Assembly: GCF_002204185.1 (NCBI RefSeq)
Contig: NZ_MXPU01000002.1
Coordinates: 62,001 to 126,000 of the forward strand
Direction of reading: 5' to 3'
Length of the DNA: 64,000 nucleotides
DNA from: Rhizobium esperanzae
GTDB taxonomy: Bacteria > Pseudomonadota > Alphaproteobacteria > Rhizobiales > Rhizobiaceae
Position numbers and translations under genes: made by a program. How positions within the stretch are numbered: the stretch's first letter is position 1; each line of letters begins with the position of its first letter. The notes beneath the pieces are model-generated. The model was not told where the DNA came from and ran no database searches. It was given only the letters and a program-made list of their open reading frames with translations. Positions 37,548 to 48,636 of the stretch are shown piece after piece.

Positions 37548-38804
37548 TTAGAGATCGAGAACCAGACGTTCCGGATCTTCGAGACTTTCCTTGACTCGCA
37601 CGAGGAAAGTGACCGCTTCCTTGCCGTCGACGATGCGGTGATCGTAAGACAGCGCCAGATACATCATCGGACGGATGACCACCTGGCCGCCGATCGCAAC
37701 CGGCCGCTCCTGGATCTTGTGCATGCCGAGAATGCCGGACTGCGGCGCGTTGAGGATCGGCGAAGACATCAGCGAACCGTAGACACCGCCGTTGGTGATG
37801 GTGAAGGTGCCGCCCTGCATGTCGGCCATAGCAAGCGAGCCGTCACGCGCCGCCTTGGCAAGACGACCGAGTTCCTTCTCGATTTCGGCGATCGACATCT
37901 GGTCGGCGTCGCGGATAACAGGAACGACAAGACCCTTGTCGGTGCCGACGGCCATGCCGACATGGCAGTAGTTCTTGTAGATGACGTCGGCGCCGTCGAT
38001 CTCGGCATTGACCGCCGGCAGCTCCTTCAGCGCATGCGTCACAGCCTTGGTGAAGAAGCCCATGAAGCCGAGCTTGACGCCGTGCTTCTTCTCGAAAATG
38101 TCCTTGTACTTGTTGCGCAGATCCATGACCGCCTTCATGTCCACCTCGTTATAGGTGGTCAGCATGGCGGCGGTGTTCTGCGCGTCCTTGAGGCGCTTGG
38201 CGATCGTCTGGCGCAGGCGCGTCATCTTCACGCGCTCTTCGCGCGAGGCATCCTCGACCGTCGACGGGCCACGCGCTGCAACCGGCGCCGCTGCGGGTAC
38301 GGCCGCCGGAGCGGAAATGCCCTTGGCGACGGCGGCAATGACATCGCCCTTCAGCACCTGGCCACGTTTGCCGCTGCCGTCGATCTGATCGGCGGAAAGA
38401 TTGCTTTCAGCCAGCATCTTCGCAGCCGCCGGTGCCGGCGGCATGGTGGAGACGGAAGCGCTCGACGAGGATGCAGCGGCAGCAGCAGCCGGCTGGGCCG
38501 CGGCAGCCGGGGCCGGCTGGGCGGGAACGGCAGCCGGTGCGGCAGCAGCCGACGCGGCAGCACCGGCACCTTCGGCGATCTGGCCGAGCAGTGCACCGAG
38601 ACCGACGGTCTCGCCGGCGGCGGCGACGATTTCCGACAGCGTGCCGGAGACAGGCGCGGGAACTTCGATGGTCACCTTGTCGGTTTCAAGCTCCAGAATC
38701 GGCTCGTCGGCCTTGATGGCGTCGCCGACCTTCTTGAACCAGGTGCCGACGGTTGCCTCGCTGACGGATTCACCGAGAGTTGGAACGCGGATTTCTGTGG
38801 CCAT
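37548..38804 (-). CDS. sucB: 2-oxoglutarate dehydrogenase E2, dihydrolipoyl succinyltransferase
   Basis: The 418-residue E2 has one lipoyl domain with K43 in [10 protein letters not shown], an Ala/Pro-rich linker (about residues 80-130), a peripheral-subunit-binding domain ([20 protein letters not shown]), and the acyltransferase core with [13 protein letters not shown]. It moves the succinyl group from SucA to CoA. It lies downstream of sucA with one YciI-like gene between. The Ala/Pro linker makes its opposite strands rich in spurious frames. Confidence 0.96.
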   Translation of the reverse strand: MATEIRVPTLGESVSEATVGTWFKKVGDAIKADEPILELETDKVTIEVPAPVSGTLSEIVAAAGETVGLGALLGQIAEGAGAAASAAAAPAAVPAQPAPAAAAQPAAAAAASSSSASVSTMPPAPAAAKMLAESNLSADQIDGSGKRGQVLKGDVIAAVAKGISAPAAVPAAAPVAARGPSTVEDASREERVKMTRLRQTIAKRLKDAQNTAAMLTTYNEVDMKAVMDLRNKYKDIFEKKHGVKLGFMGFFTKAVTHALKELPAVNAEIDGADVIYKNYCHVGMAVGTDKGLVVPVIRDADQMSIAEIEKELGRLAKAARDGSLAMADMQGGTFTITNGGVYGSLMSSPILNAPQSGILGMHKIQERPVAIGGQVVIRPMMYLALSYDHRIVDGKEAVTFLVRVKESLEDPERLVLDL

Positions 38805-38843
38805 TGTTCAAATCCTGATTTCGTGTGTTTTCGTTTATGCGTT

Positions 38844-39152
38844 TCAGACGGCGGGCGGCCGCAAAATGATCGAGGGCATCGGCAAAATATCGAAACGGAA
38901 CCCGAGAGCGGAAGCGATGATCGGATCGCCGTCGGCAAGAGCTTGCGCCGCCGGCTGATCCTCCACTTCGACGACTGCCATGCCGAAGGCGCCTGCACCC
39001 TCGAACACGGGACCGACGACAATTGCCGATCCCGCAAGGGCCTGCCGATGCCAATATTCGAGATGGCGTTTCATCGCCGCCATTTCCTCCCCGGTCCCGT
39101 CATGCGGGAAAGTGGGGCGCGGCGGCAGCAGTCTTAAAAAGAAATAAGCCAT
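38844..39152 (-). CDS. YciI-like small protein inside the suc operon
   Basis: The 102-residue protein has the YCII-type ferredoxin-like pattern: an N-terminal strand AYFFLRLLPPRPTF, a helix MKRHLEYWHRQALAGSAIVVGPVFE with the conserved GP, then AFGMAVVEVEDQPAAQALADGDP. It sits between sucA and sucB, 15 bp after sucA, so it is co-transcribed with them. Its function is unknown. Confidence 0.8.
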   Translation of the reverse strand: MAYFFLRLLPPRPTFPHDGTGEEMAAMKRHLEYWHRQALAGSAIVVGPVFEGAGAFGMAVVEVEDQPAAQALADGDPIIASALGFRFDILPMPSIILRPPAV

Positions 39153-39167
39153 TGCGCCCCCCTTTGA

Positions 39168-42152
39168 TTAGCCGCCCAATGCATCCTCGAGGAATGCGGC
39201 GAGCTGCGACAGATGCTTCGACATCAGGCCCGTCGCCGGCGAGGCGGCGGCCGGGCGGCCGGTATAGCGGACGCGCTGGTACTTCGCATCGATGTGGGCA
39301 AGCACCCATTCGAGGAAGGGGTCGATGAACGACCATGCGCCCATGTTCTTCGGCTCTTCCTGGCACCATACCATTTCGGCGTTGCGGAAACGCGACAGCT
39401 CGTTGATGAGCGCCTTAGCCGGGAAAGGATAAAGCTGTTCGACGCGCAGCAGATAGATGTCGTCGATACCGCGCTTTTCACGCTCTTCGAGAAGATCGTA
39501 ATAGACCTTGCCGGAGCACATGACGACACGGCGGATCTTGTTGTCCTTCTGCAGCTTGATCGGGCCGTCCTTGATCACTTCGGCATCGTCCCAGAGCAGG
39601 CGATGGAAAGCCGATTCGCCGGCGAGTTCCGCAAGCGTCGAAACTGCCCGCTTGTGGCGAAGCAGCGATTTCGGAGTCATCAGGATCAGCGGCTTGCGGA
39701 AGTCGCGCTTCAGCTGCCGGCGCAGGATGTGGAAGTAGTTCGCCGGCGTCGTGACGTTGGCGACCTGCATGTTGTCTTCCGCGCAGAGCTGCAGGAAGCG
39801 TTCCAGACGAGCTGAGGAGTGCTCCGGGCCCTGGCCTTCATAGCCGTGCGGCAGCAGGCAGACGAGGCCGGACATGCGCAGCCACTTGCGTTCGCCCGAC
39901 GAGATGAACTGGTCGAAGACCACCTGCGCGCCGTTGGCGAAATCGCCGAACTGCGCTTCCCAGAGCGTCAGCGCATTCGGGCGGGCGAGCGAGTAGCCGT
40001 ATTCGAAGCCGAGCACGGCCTCTTCCGAAAGCATCGAGTTGATGACTTCGTAGCGGGCCTGCGTCGGCGAAAGATTGGCGAGCGGAATGTAGCGTTCCTC
40101 GGTTTCCTGATCATAGAGAACCGAATGGCGTTGCGAGAAGGTGCCGCGTTCGCAATCCTGACCGGACAGGCGGATCTTGTGGCCTTCGAGGCAAAGCGCG
40201 CCGAAAGCGAGCGCTTCGGCCATCGCCCAGTCGAGGCCCTCGCCGGTGGCGATCATGTTGGCCCGGTTTTCCATGAAACGCTGGATCGTGCGGTGCGCAT
40301 TGAAGCCCGCCGGGATTTCCGAGAGCTTGCGGCCGATCTCCTTCAGCGTCTTCATCGGCACCGCGGTCTTGCCGCGGCGCTGCTCGTCGGCATTGTCGGC
40401 CGTGCGCAGGCCCGACCACTCGCCGTCCAGCCAGTCGGCCTTATTAGGCTTGTAGCTCTGGCCGGCCTCGAACTCCTGCTCGAGATGCGCGCGCCAGTCG
40501 GCCTTCATCTTCTCGACTTCGCCTTCGGTGAGCAGGCCCTCGGCGACGAGGCGCGCCGCATAGAGCTGCAGCACGGTCTTGTGACCGCGAATGACCTTGT
40601 ACATCTTCGGCTGCGTGAAGGACGGTTCGTCGCCTTCATTGTGGCCGTAGCGGCGATAGCAGAACATGTCGAGCACCACAGGCTTGTGGAACTTCATGCG
40701 GAATTCGGTCGCGATCTTGGCTGCGTAGACGACCGCTTCCGGATCGTCACCGTTGACGTGCAGGATCGGCGCTTCGATCATCTTGGCGACATCGGACGGA
40801 TAGGGCGACGAGCGCGAAAAGGCCGGGTTCGTCGTGAAACCGATCTGATTGTTGATGATGACGTGCATGGTGCCGGCAACACGGTGGCCGCGCAGACCGG
40901 AAAGACCGAGGATTTCGGCAATGACGCCCTGGCCGGCGAAGGCCGCATCGCCGTGGATCAGCAGCGGCAGAACCTTGGAGCGTTCGGAAAGCGGGATGAT
41001 GTCGCCTTCCCACACCGTAGCGCTCATGTCCTGCTTGGCGCGCGCCTTGCCCATGACGACGGGATCGACGATTTCGAGATGCGACGGGTTTGCCGTCAGC
41101 GACACGTGTACCTTGTTGCCGTCGAATTCGCGGTCGGAGGATGCACCGAGATGATACTTGACGTCACCGGAGCCTTCGACTTCATCGGGTGCGTAGGAAC
41201 CGCCCTTGAATTCGTGGAAAATGGCGCGGTGCGGCTTGCCCATGACCTGCGAGAGCACGTTGAGGCGGCCGCGATGGGCCATGCCGAACACGGCTTCCTT
41301 CAGGCCGAGATGACCGCCGCGCTTCAGGATCTGCTCCAGAGCCGGGATCAGCGATTCGCCGCCGTCGAGGCCGAAGCGCTTGGTGCCCTTGAACTTGACG
41401 TCGAGGAACTGTTCATAGCCTTCGGCTTCGACGAGCTTGGCAAGGATCGCCTTCTTGCCTTCAGCGGTGAAGGCCACGCCCTTGTCGGGGCCTTCGATGC
41501 GCTCCTGGATCCAGGCTTTCTCTTCCGGGTTGGAAATATGCATGAATTCGACGCCGAGTGTCGAGCAATAGGTGCGCTCGAGGATCTCGATCATCTCGGG
41601 GATGGTCGCATATTCCAGGCCGAGCACGTTGTCGATGAAGATCTTGCGGTCGTAATCGGCTGATGTGAAGCCGTAATTCTCAGGCGACAGCTCGCGATAA
41701 TCGTCGACGGCGGCGGCGATTCCGAGCGGATCGAGCTTGGCATGCAGGTGGCCGCGCATGCGGTAGGCGCGGATCATCATGATGGCGCGGACGGAATCGC
41801 GCGTCGCCTGCAGCACGTCGGTGCTGTCGGCAGGCTTGCCCTCGGCTTCGGCCTTGGCCTTCACCTTCGTCTCGATCGCCTTTTCGACGATGCCCCAGTC
41901 GCCGTCGAGCGCCGACACCAGATCGCCGCGAGGTGCCAGCGGCCAGTTCTTCCTGCGCCAGGAGGCTCCCTTGGCCGCCTTCTTCACATCGGCAGGATCG
42001 TCTTCCAGCGCCTTGAAGAAGGTGCGCCATTGATCGTCGACCGACGCCGGATCCTCTTCGTAGCGCGCATAGAGCTGCTCGATATAGGCCGCGTTGGCGC
42101 CATCCAGAAACGAGGTGATCTGAAACTGCTCGTTGGCTTCTTGCCGTGCCAT
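39168..42152 (-). CDS. sucA: 2-oxoglutarate dehydrogenase E1
   Basis: This 994-residue thiamine-diphosphate enzyme decarboxylates 2-oxoglutarate and passes succinyl groups to SucB. The N-terminus has FLDGANAAYIEQLYARYEEDP, the central part has GMAHRGRLNVL and the HGDAAFAGQG thiamine-binding region, and the C-terminus has WCQEEPKNMGAW. ATG 42152 is preferred over the longer frame. It is preceded by a 170-bp leader with a stable hairpin after sucD. Confidence 0.96.
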   Translation of the reverse strand: MARQEANEQFQITSFLDGANAAYIEQLYARYEEDPASVDDQWRTFFKALEDDPADVKKAAKGASWRRKNWPLAPRGDLVSALDGDWGIVEKAIETKVKAKAEAEGKPADSTDVLQATRDSVRAIMMIRAYRMRGHLHAKLDPLGIAAAVDDYRELSPENYGFTSADYDRKIFIDNVLGLEYATIPEMIEILERTYCSTLGVEFMHISNPEEKAWIQERIEGPDKGVAFTAEGKKAILAKLVEAEGYEQFLDVKFKGTKRFGLDGGESLIPALEQILKRGGHLGLKEAVFGMAHRGRLNVLSQVMGKPHRAIFHEFKGGSYAPDEVEGSGDVKYHLGASSDREFDGNKVHVSLTANPSHLEIVDPVVMGKARAKQDMSATVWEGDIIPLSERSKVLPLLIHGDAAFAGQGVIAEILGLSGLRGHRVAGTMHVIINNQIGFTTNPAFSRSSPYPSDVAKMIEAPILHVNGDDPEAVVYAAKIATEFRMKFHKPVVLDMFCYRRYGHNEGDEPSFTQPKMYKVIRGHKTVLQLYAARLVAEGLLTEGEVEKMKADWRAHLEQEFEAGQSYKPNKADWLDGEWSGLRTADNADEQRRGKTAVPMKTLKEIGRKLSEIPAGFNAHRTIQRFMENRANMIATGEGLDWAMAEALAFGALCLEGHKIRLSGQDCERGTFSQRHSVLYDQETEERYIPLANLSPTQARYEVINSMLSEEAVLGFEYGYSLARPNALTLWEAQFGDFANGAQVVFDQFISSGERKWLRMSGLVCLLPHGYEGQGPEHSSARLERFLQLCAEDNMQVANVTTPANYFHILRRQLKRDFRKPLILMTPKSLLRHKRAVSTLAELAGESAFHRLLWDDAEVIKDGPIKLQKDNKIRRVVMCSGKVYYDLLEEREKRGIDDIYLLRVEQLYPFPAKALINELSRFRNAEMVWCQEEPKNMGAWSFIDPFLEWVLAHIDAKYQRVRYTGRPAAASPATGLMSKHLSQLAAFLEDALGG

Positions 42153-42272
42153 GGTGATATGCGGACGCTTCCGTCCGCCTCCTGACTTTGATGAATTTGC
42201 CGGCTTCGTCACCGGCTGCCGCATTCCGATTGCCGCCTGTCCGCGGCGCATCTGCTAGTCTCGTGCTGTCAC

Positions 42273-42309
42273 ACCGGGCGGAAACGCAGATGCCGCTCTT
42301 CCGCCCGGT
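42273..42309 (-). other. Intercistronic hairpin between sucD and sucA
   Basis: accgggcgg at 42273-42281 and ccgcccggt at 42301-42309 pair perfectly around a 19-base loop, with no following T run. It is more likely an mRNA-stability or processing hairpin than a terminator. Confidence 0.5.
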
Positions 42310-42322
42310 CTATATGGCTGGC

Positions 42323-43225
42323 TTAGCCCTTGAGGACTTCAACCAAGGTCTTGCCGAGGCGGGCCGGAGACGGCGAGACGCGAATGCCTGCCGATTCCAT
42401 CGCTGCGATCTTCGATTCCGCATCGCCCTTGCCGCCGGATACCACGGCGCCGGCATGGCCCATGGTGCGCCCCTTCGGCGCCGTACGGCCGGCGATGAAG
42501 CCGGCCATCGGCTTCTTGCGGCCCTTCTTGGCTTCGTCCTTGAGGAACTGAGCCGCGTCTTCTTCAGCAGAACCGCCGATTTCGCCGATCATGATGATCG
42601 AGGTCGTGGCTTCGTCGGCGAGGAACATCTCGAGCACGTCGATGAACTCGGTGCCCTTGACCGGGTCGCCGCCGATGCCGACGGCCGTCGTCTGGCCGAG
42701 ACCTTCGTTGGAGGTCTGGAACACCGCTTCATAGGTCAGCGTGCCCGAGCGGGAGACGATGCCGACCGAGCCCTTGCGGAAGATCGAGCCCGGCATGATG
42801 CCGATCTTGCACTCTTCCGGCGTCATGATGCCCGGGCAGTTCGGCCCAAGCAGTCGCGACTTGGAGCGGTCGAGGCGCGCCTTGACGCGCACCATGTCCA
42901 TGACCGGGATGCCTTCGGTGATGCAGGTGATGAACGGGATCTCGGCGTCGATCGCTTCGATGATCGCGTCGGCAGCGCCGGCCGGCGGAACGTAGATGAC
43001 CGATGCGTTGGCGCCGGTCTTTTCCTTGCCTTCGGCGACGGTCGCGAAGATCGGCAGGCTTTCGCCCTTCGCGCCGGTCCAGGTTTCGCCGCCCTTCTTC
43101 GGGTGGATACCGCCGACCATCTGGGTGCCGTAGTAAGCGAGCGCCTGTTCGGTGTGGAACGTGCCGGTCTTGCCGGTCAGACCCTGAACGAGGACCTTGG
43201 TGTCTTTATTGACGAGAATAGACAT
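42323..43225 (-). CDS. sucD: Succinyl-CoA ligase alpha subunit
   Basis: The 300-residue subunit has the CoA-binding Rossmann start ([15 protein letters not shown]), [14 protein letters not shown], and the phospho-histidine in [15 protein letters not shown]. With SucC it converts succinyl-CoA to succinate with ATP or GTP formation. ATG 43225 begins the conserved N-terminus, 20 bp after sucC. Order mdh-sucC-sucD-sucA is standard for Rhizobiales. Confidence 0.97.
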   Translation of the reverse strand: MSILVNKDTKVLVQGLTGKTGTFHTEQALAYYGTQMVGGIHPKKGGETWTGAKGESLPIFATVAEGKEKTGANASVIYVPPAGAADAIIEAIDAEIPFITCITEGIPVMDMVRVKARLDRSKSRLLGPNCPGIMTPEECKIGIMPGSIFRKGSVGIVSRSGTLTYEAVFQTSNEGLGQTTAVGIGGDPVKGTEFIDVLEMFLADEATTSIIMIGEIGGSAEEDAAQFLKDEAKKGRKKPMAGFIAGRTAPKGRTMGHAGAVVSGGKGDAESKIAAMESAGIRVSPSPARLGKTLVEVLKG

Positions 43226-43244
43226 TCTTTCCGATCCCTCAAAA

Positions 43245-44438
<1,194 letters not shown>

Positions 44439-44472
44439 GGGTCTATCCCTGTTTCGATTACTTCAGCGCCGA

Positions 44473-45516
<1,044 letters not shown>

Positions 45517-45576
45517 CTAAAAATGGCAATCCATTAATTTTGATGCAGCATTTTCAATCGTTTAGATACAAAAATT

Positions 45577-45592
45577 CTTACGTAAACGTAAG
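45577..45592. promoter_or_regulatory. Perfect palindrome upstream of mdh, probable operator
   Basis: CTTACGTAAACGTAAG is a perfect 7-2-7 inverted repeat in the 176-bp space between zapE and mdh, set in AT-rich sequence that likely holds the mdh promoter. The regulator is not identifiable from this window. Confidence 0.5.
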
Positions 45593-45611
45593 AGATTTTG
45601 TCACTGGGTTG

Positions 45612-46775
45612 TTACTCTGCGGCGCGTTTCTCATGGTGCAGCGCAAGATATTCCGCGCTCCGCATCTCGAACAGGCGCGAGGCCGTGCGATCGAATTCAA
45701 AGCCCTCGGTGCCCCGGCGGTTGACGAGCAGGTCCTCCGGCAACGCCGCCGCGGATATGTAAAGCCGCACGGCATGATCGTAGAGCGTATCGACCAGAAT
45801 GATGAAACGCTTGATCTGGTTCCGCTTCTCCGGCCCGAGCAACGGAACGTGATCGAGGAAGACCACATCGAAGCGTTCGGCGATGGCCAGGAAGTCGGCG
45901 GCCCCGAGCGGCTTGTCGCAGAGATCGGCGAAAGAGAAGCGCGCCATCCGGTCAGCGGCAAGCGGCACGTGGATGGAGCGCCCCTTCATCGGAATATCGA
46001 GCGGCTGCGCCTTGCGCCCATGCAGCGCCTGCGTCCAGGACGCCTCCATCGCCATGTCGTTATGTTCGCTGATTGGCACGAGATAAACCGGCTGGCTGTT
46101 CAGCTTCTCCATCCGGTAATCGGTCGGCGAATCCAGCGTGACGACGTCGACATGCTGCTTGAGTAGAGCGAGGAAGGGCAGGAACAGGCCGCGATTGAGC
46201 CCATCCTTGTAGAGATTGTCCGGTTCGACGTTCGAGGTCGCGATCAGCACGCATCCCCGCGAAAAGAGTTCGGAAAACAACCGCGACAGGATCATCGCGT
46301 CGGCAATGTCGGTGACGGTGAATTCATCGAAGCAGAGCAGTTCCGCTTCCTCGTAAAGGGCTGCGGCCACCGGCGGCATCGGATCGGCTTGCTTCGTCTC
46401 GCCGTTCTTGAGCTTCAGCCGGTGTGCCGCGATACGGTTGTGCACATCCGCCATGAATTCATGGAAATGCGCCCGGCGCTTCTTCCTGCACGGCGCCATG
46501 GCAAAGAACATGTCCATCAGCATGGTCTTGCCGCGTCCGACGCTGCCGTGAATGTAAAGCCCCTTGATGCCGCCTGCGGCTTTCTTCTTCGAGGCGAACA
46601 GCCAGCCCAGCGCGCTCGATTTCGCCGCCGGTCGCTGCTGCTTCAGCCCGGCGAGCACCCGATCCAGGCTTTTGGCCACATCCATCTGGGCGGAATCGAC
46701 CTGCAAAGCACCGGAAAGCGTCAGCGATTTAAGCTGTTCGCAGACGCTGAGCGCATAATCTGGCATTGGCTGCAT
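45612..46775 (-). CDS. zapE: AFG1/ZapE-family ATPase
   Basis: The 387-residue protein has Walker A GSVGRGKT at residues 77-84, LLCFDEFTVTDIADAMI as Walker B, and LIATSNVEPDNLYKDGLNR as sensor region. ZapE interacts with the division ring in E. coli, and its relatives (AFG1) assist mitochondrial respiratory complexes. Its place between the TCA and sdh operons is the usual rhizobial setting. Starts at 46775 and 46766 are both possible. Confidence 0.92.
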   Translation of the reverse strand: MQPMPDYALSVCEQLKSLTLSGALQVDSAQMDVAKSLDRVLAGLKQQRPAAKSSALGWLFASKKKAAGGIKGLYIHGSVGRGKTMLMDMFFAMAPCRKKRRAHFHEFMADVHNRIAAHRLKLKNGETKQADPMPPVAAALYEEAELLCFDEFTVTDIADAMILSRLFSELFSRGCVLIATSNVEPDNLYKDGLNRGLFLPFLALLKQHVDVVTLDSPTDYRMEKLNSQPVYLVPISEHNDMAMEASWTQALHGRKAQPLDIPMKGRSIHVPLAADRMARFSFADLCDKPLGAADFLAIAERFDVVFLDHVPLLGPEKRNQIKRFIILVDTLYDHAVRLYISAAALPEDLLVNRRGTEGFEFDRTASRLFEMRSAEYLALHHEKRAAE

Positions 46776-46822
46776 AAGGGCATGTCCGCCTGTCGGTCAT
46801 CGGCGGGGCGCCGCCGGATCGT

Positions 46823-46853
46823 TTACCGCGCCGGTTTGATTACCGCGCCGGTT
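46823..46853. repeat. Tandem direct repeat of 14 bp, period 17
   Basis: ttaccgcgccggtt occurs at 46823-46836 and again at 46840-46853, with a partial third copy (ttaccgg) running into the stop codon of the Omp19-like gene. It lies between that gene and zapE. Confidence 0.7.
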
Positions 46854-46855
46854 AA

Positions 46856-47371
46856 TTACCGGCTGAGGCTGATCTGCTGACCGGTATTGGTCTGGCCCTG
46901 GAAGCGATTGTCGGCCGTCTTGTAGACGCTGCCGATCTGGTTGCCCGAACGATCCTTGAGCAGCACCTGCTTGCCCGCGACCTCCCAGGAGCCCATCGCC
47001 GTCAGCTCGCCGACGCAGCCGCGCGTGCCGCCACGCGAGCCGCTGCCGAGATTGGTGAGCGTCAGGAACATGTCACAGCTGCCGTTGACGCGCCAGCTTC
47101 CGACCATCGATTCCTTGGTGACGTCGAGCGCATTCGCAGCCATGGCGCCGGACTGTGCCCCAGGCATCGGTGCCGTCGCCGTCGGCGCGGCCGGAAACTG
47201 CGAGCTGCCGGTCGGCGGCGGAAGCTGGCCGCCCTGGACGGAGGGGACAGGCTGCGCCGTCAACGGCGCCGGCCCGGCGTTCGAGTTGGAGCTGTAATCA
47301 TATGCCGTACGCTGACAACCGGCTAGCGCGAGAGCCACCACCAGACCTGTCATCGCATATCGCAACTGCAT
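46856..47371 (-). CDS. Omp19-like outer-membrane lipoprotein with protease-inhibitor fold
   Basis: The 171-residue lipoprotein has a type II signal peptide ending in the lipobox LAGC, a Pro/Gln/Thr-rich linker (about residues 30-80), then an AprI/Inh-like beta-barrel domain with [28 protein letters not shown]. Brucella Omp19 has this layout and inhibits proteases. Three tandem ATG codons occur; ATG 47371 is chosen because aggag stands 7 bases upstream of it. It precedes zapE on the same strand. Confidence 0.88.
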   Translation of the reverse strand: MQLRYAMTGLVVALALAGCQRTAYDYSSNSNAGPAPLTAQPVPSVQGGQLPPPTGSSQFPAAPTATAPMPGAQSGAMAANALDVTKESMVGSWRVNGSCDMFLTLTNLGSGSRGGTRGCVGELTAMGSWEVAGKQVLLKDRSGNQIGSVYKTADNRFQGQTNTGQQISLSR

Positions 47372-47377
47372 CATCAT

Positions 47378-47838
47378 ACTCCTGAATTCGGCTATCGCCG
47401 CAAAGAACGGGCGTGAGACAAGTTCGATTATCGTAATTCGCTTTGGTTAATCAAGTCGGGTTGCAGAAATTGCCCGTGACAACACCTAACCGAAAAACGA
47501 TACAGTTCAACTGCCCTGCTGCAAAACTTCCTGCACATAGAATTTGTCAGCAAGGTGTTGCGCACGCTCATCTCTGCCAGGATTTCTGCCAAACGCCCGC
47601 AAGGTCTCTGAATAGTGCTCGAACAAACTGCGCAGGAATAGCCCACACCGGCTTCGCCGTGGTCTTGAAAATGTTGCCGCATAAGCCCGACATAATTTGC
47701 CGCAACCTTCCCGGCACCATGATGATCGCGAGGCGGAAAGCCCCAGGCGCGATTGCCGCTTTCGATCGCCAAACCGATGCGTGATCTCCGCGACGGCTCC
47801 GGGATCGAAGCCGTCCAGTCGAGTGGCATGCATACCAA
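47378..47838. other. 460-bp gap with no supported gene
   Basis: Both strands contain open frames of about 110-200 codons, but none shows a known domain, a good ribosome binding site or a signal peptide. No hairpin with a T run was found after sdhB. The stretch may be decayed sequence, and I see nothing definite in it. Confidence 0.5.
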
Positions 47839-48618
47839 TCAGACCCGGCGCTCGACCATCATCTTCTTGATTTCGGCGATTGCCTTGGCCGGGTTGAGGC
47901 CCTTCGGGCAGGTCTGCGCGCAGTTCATGATCGTATGGCAGCGGTAGAGGCGGAACGGATCCTCGAGGTTGTCGAGACGTTCGCCGGTCGCCTCGTCTCT
48001 GGAATCGATCAGCCAGCGATAGGCCTGCAGCAGAACGGCCGGACCGAGATAACGGTCGCCGTTCCACCAGTAGCTCGGACAGGAGGTCGAGCAGCAGGCG
48101 CAGAGGATGCATTCATAAAGACCGTCGAGCTTCTGCCGGTCCTCATGGCTCTGCTTCCATTCCTTGGCCGGCGTCGGCGACACCGTCTTCAGCCAGGGCT
48201 CGATTGAGCGATGCTGGGCGTAGAAGTTGCTGAGATCGGGCACCAGATCCTTGACGACAGGCAGATGCGGCAGCGGATAGATCTTCACCGCGCCCGTGAT
48301 ATCGTCGAGGCCCTTCGTGCAGGCAAGCGTGTTGGTGCCGTCGATGTTCATCGCGCAGGAACCGCAGATCCCTTCGCGACAGGAGCGGCGCAGCGTCAGC
48401 GTCGGGTCGATCTTGTTCTTGATGTAGAGCAGACCGTCGAGCACCATCGGGCCGCAATCGTCGACATCGATATAGAAGGTGTCGATCGACGGATTCTGGC
48501 CATCGTCCGGGCTCCAGCGGTAGACGCGGAATTCGCGCGTGTTGGTCGCACCGGCCGGCTTCGGCCAGACCTTGCCTTCGCGCATCTGGGAATTTTTGGG
48601 GAGAGCGAGTTCAACCAT
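47839..48618 (-). CDS. sdhB: Succinate dehydrogenase iron-sulfur subunit
   Basis: This 259-residue protein carries three clusters: 2Fe-2S in CREGICGSC plus a later cysteine, 4Fe-4S in [12 protein letters not shown], and 3Fe-4S/4Fe-4S cysteines in [17 protein letters not shown]. It moves electrons from SdhA to the membrane subunits. It ends the sdhC-sdhD-sdhA-sdhB operon, 18 bp after sdhA. Confidence 0.97.
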   Translation of the reverse strand: MVELALPKNSQMREGKVWPKPAGATNTREFRVYRWSPDDGQNPSIDTFYIDVDDCGPMVLDGLLYIKNKIDPTLTLRRSCREGICGSCAMNIDGTNTLACTKGLDDITGAVKIYPLPHLPVVKDLVPDLSNFYAQHRSIEPWLKTVSPTPAKEWKQSHEDRQKLDGLYECILCACCSTSCPSYWWNGDRYLGPAVLLQAYRWLIDSRDEATGERLDNLEDPFRLYRCHTIMNCAQTCPKGLNPAKAIAEIKKMMVERRV

Positions 48619-48636
48619 GCCGGGTTCCTCTTGAAA

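Noticed and set aside
36789..39137. A 782-codon open frame on the plus strand opposite the DUF4241 gene, sucB and the YciI-like gene
   Set aside because: It is antisense to genes with clear motifs, spans gene boundaries and has the Arg/His/Asp-rich look of a GC-rich shadow frame.
39819..41663. A 614-codon plus-strand frame opposite sucA
   Set aside because: Pure antisense of a conserved enzyme with no domain of its own.
47507..48112. A 201-codon leftward frame overlapping the end of sdhB
   Set aside because: Its first half is an out-of-frame reading of sdhB and the rest shows no known domain; kept only as part of the unexplained gap.
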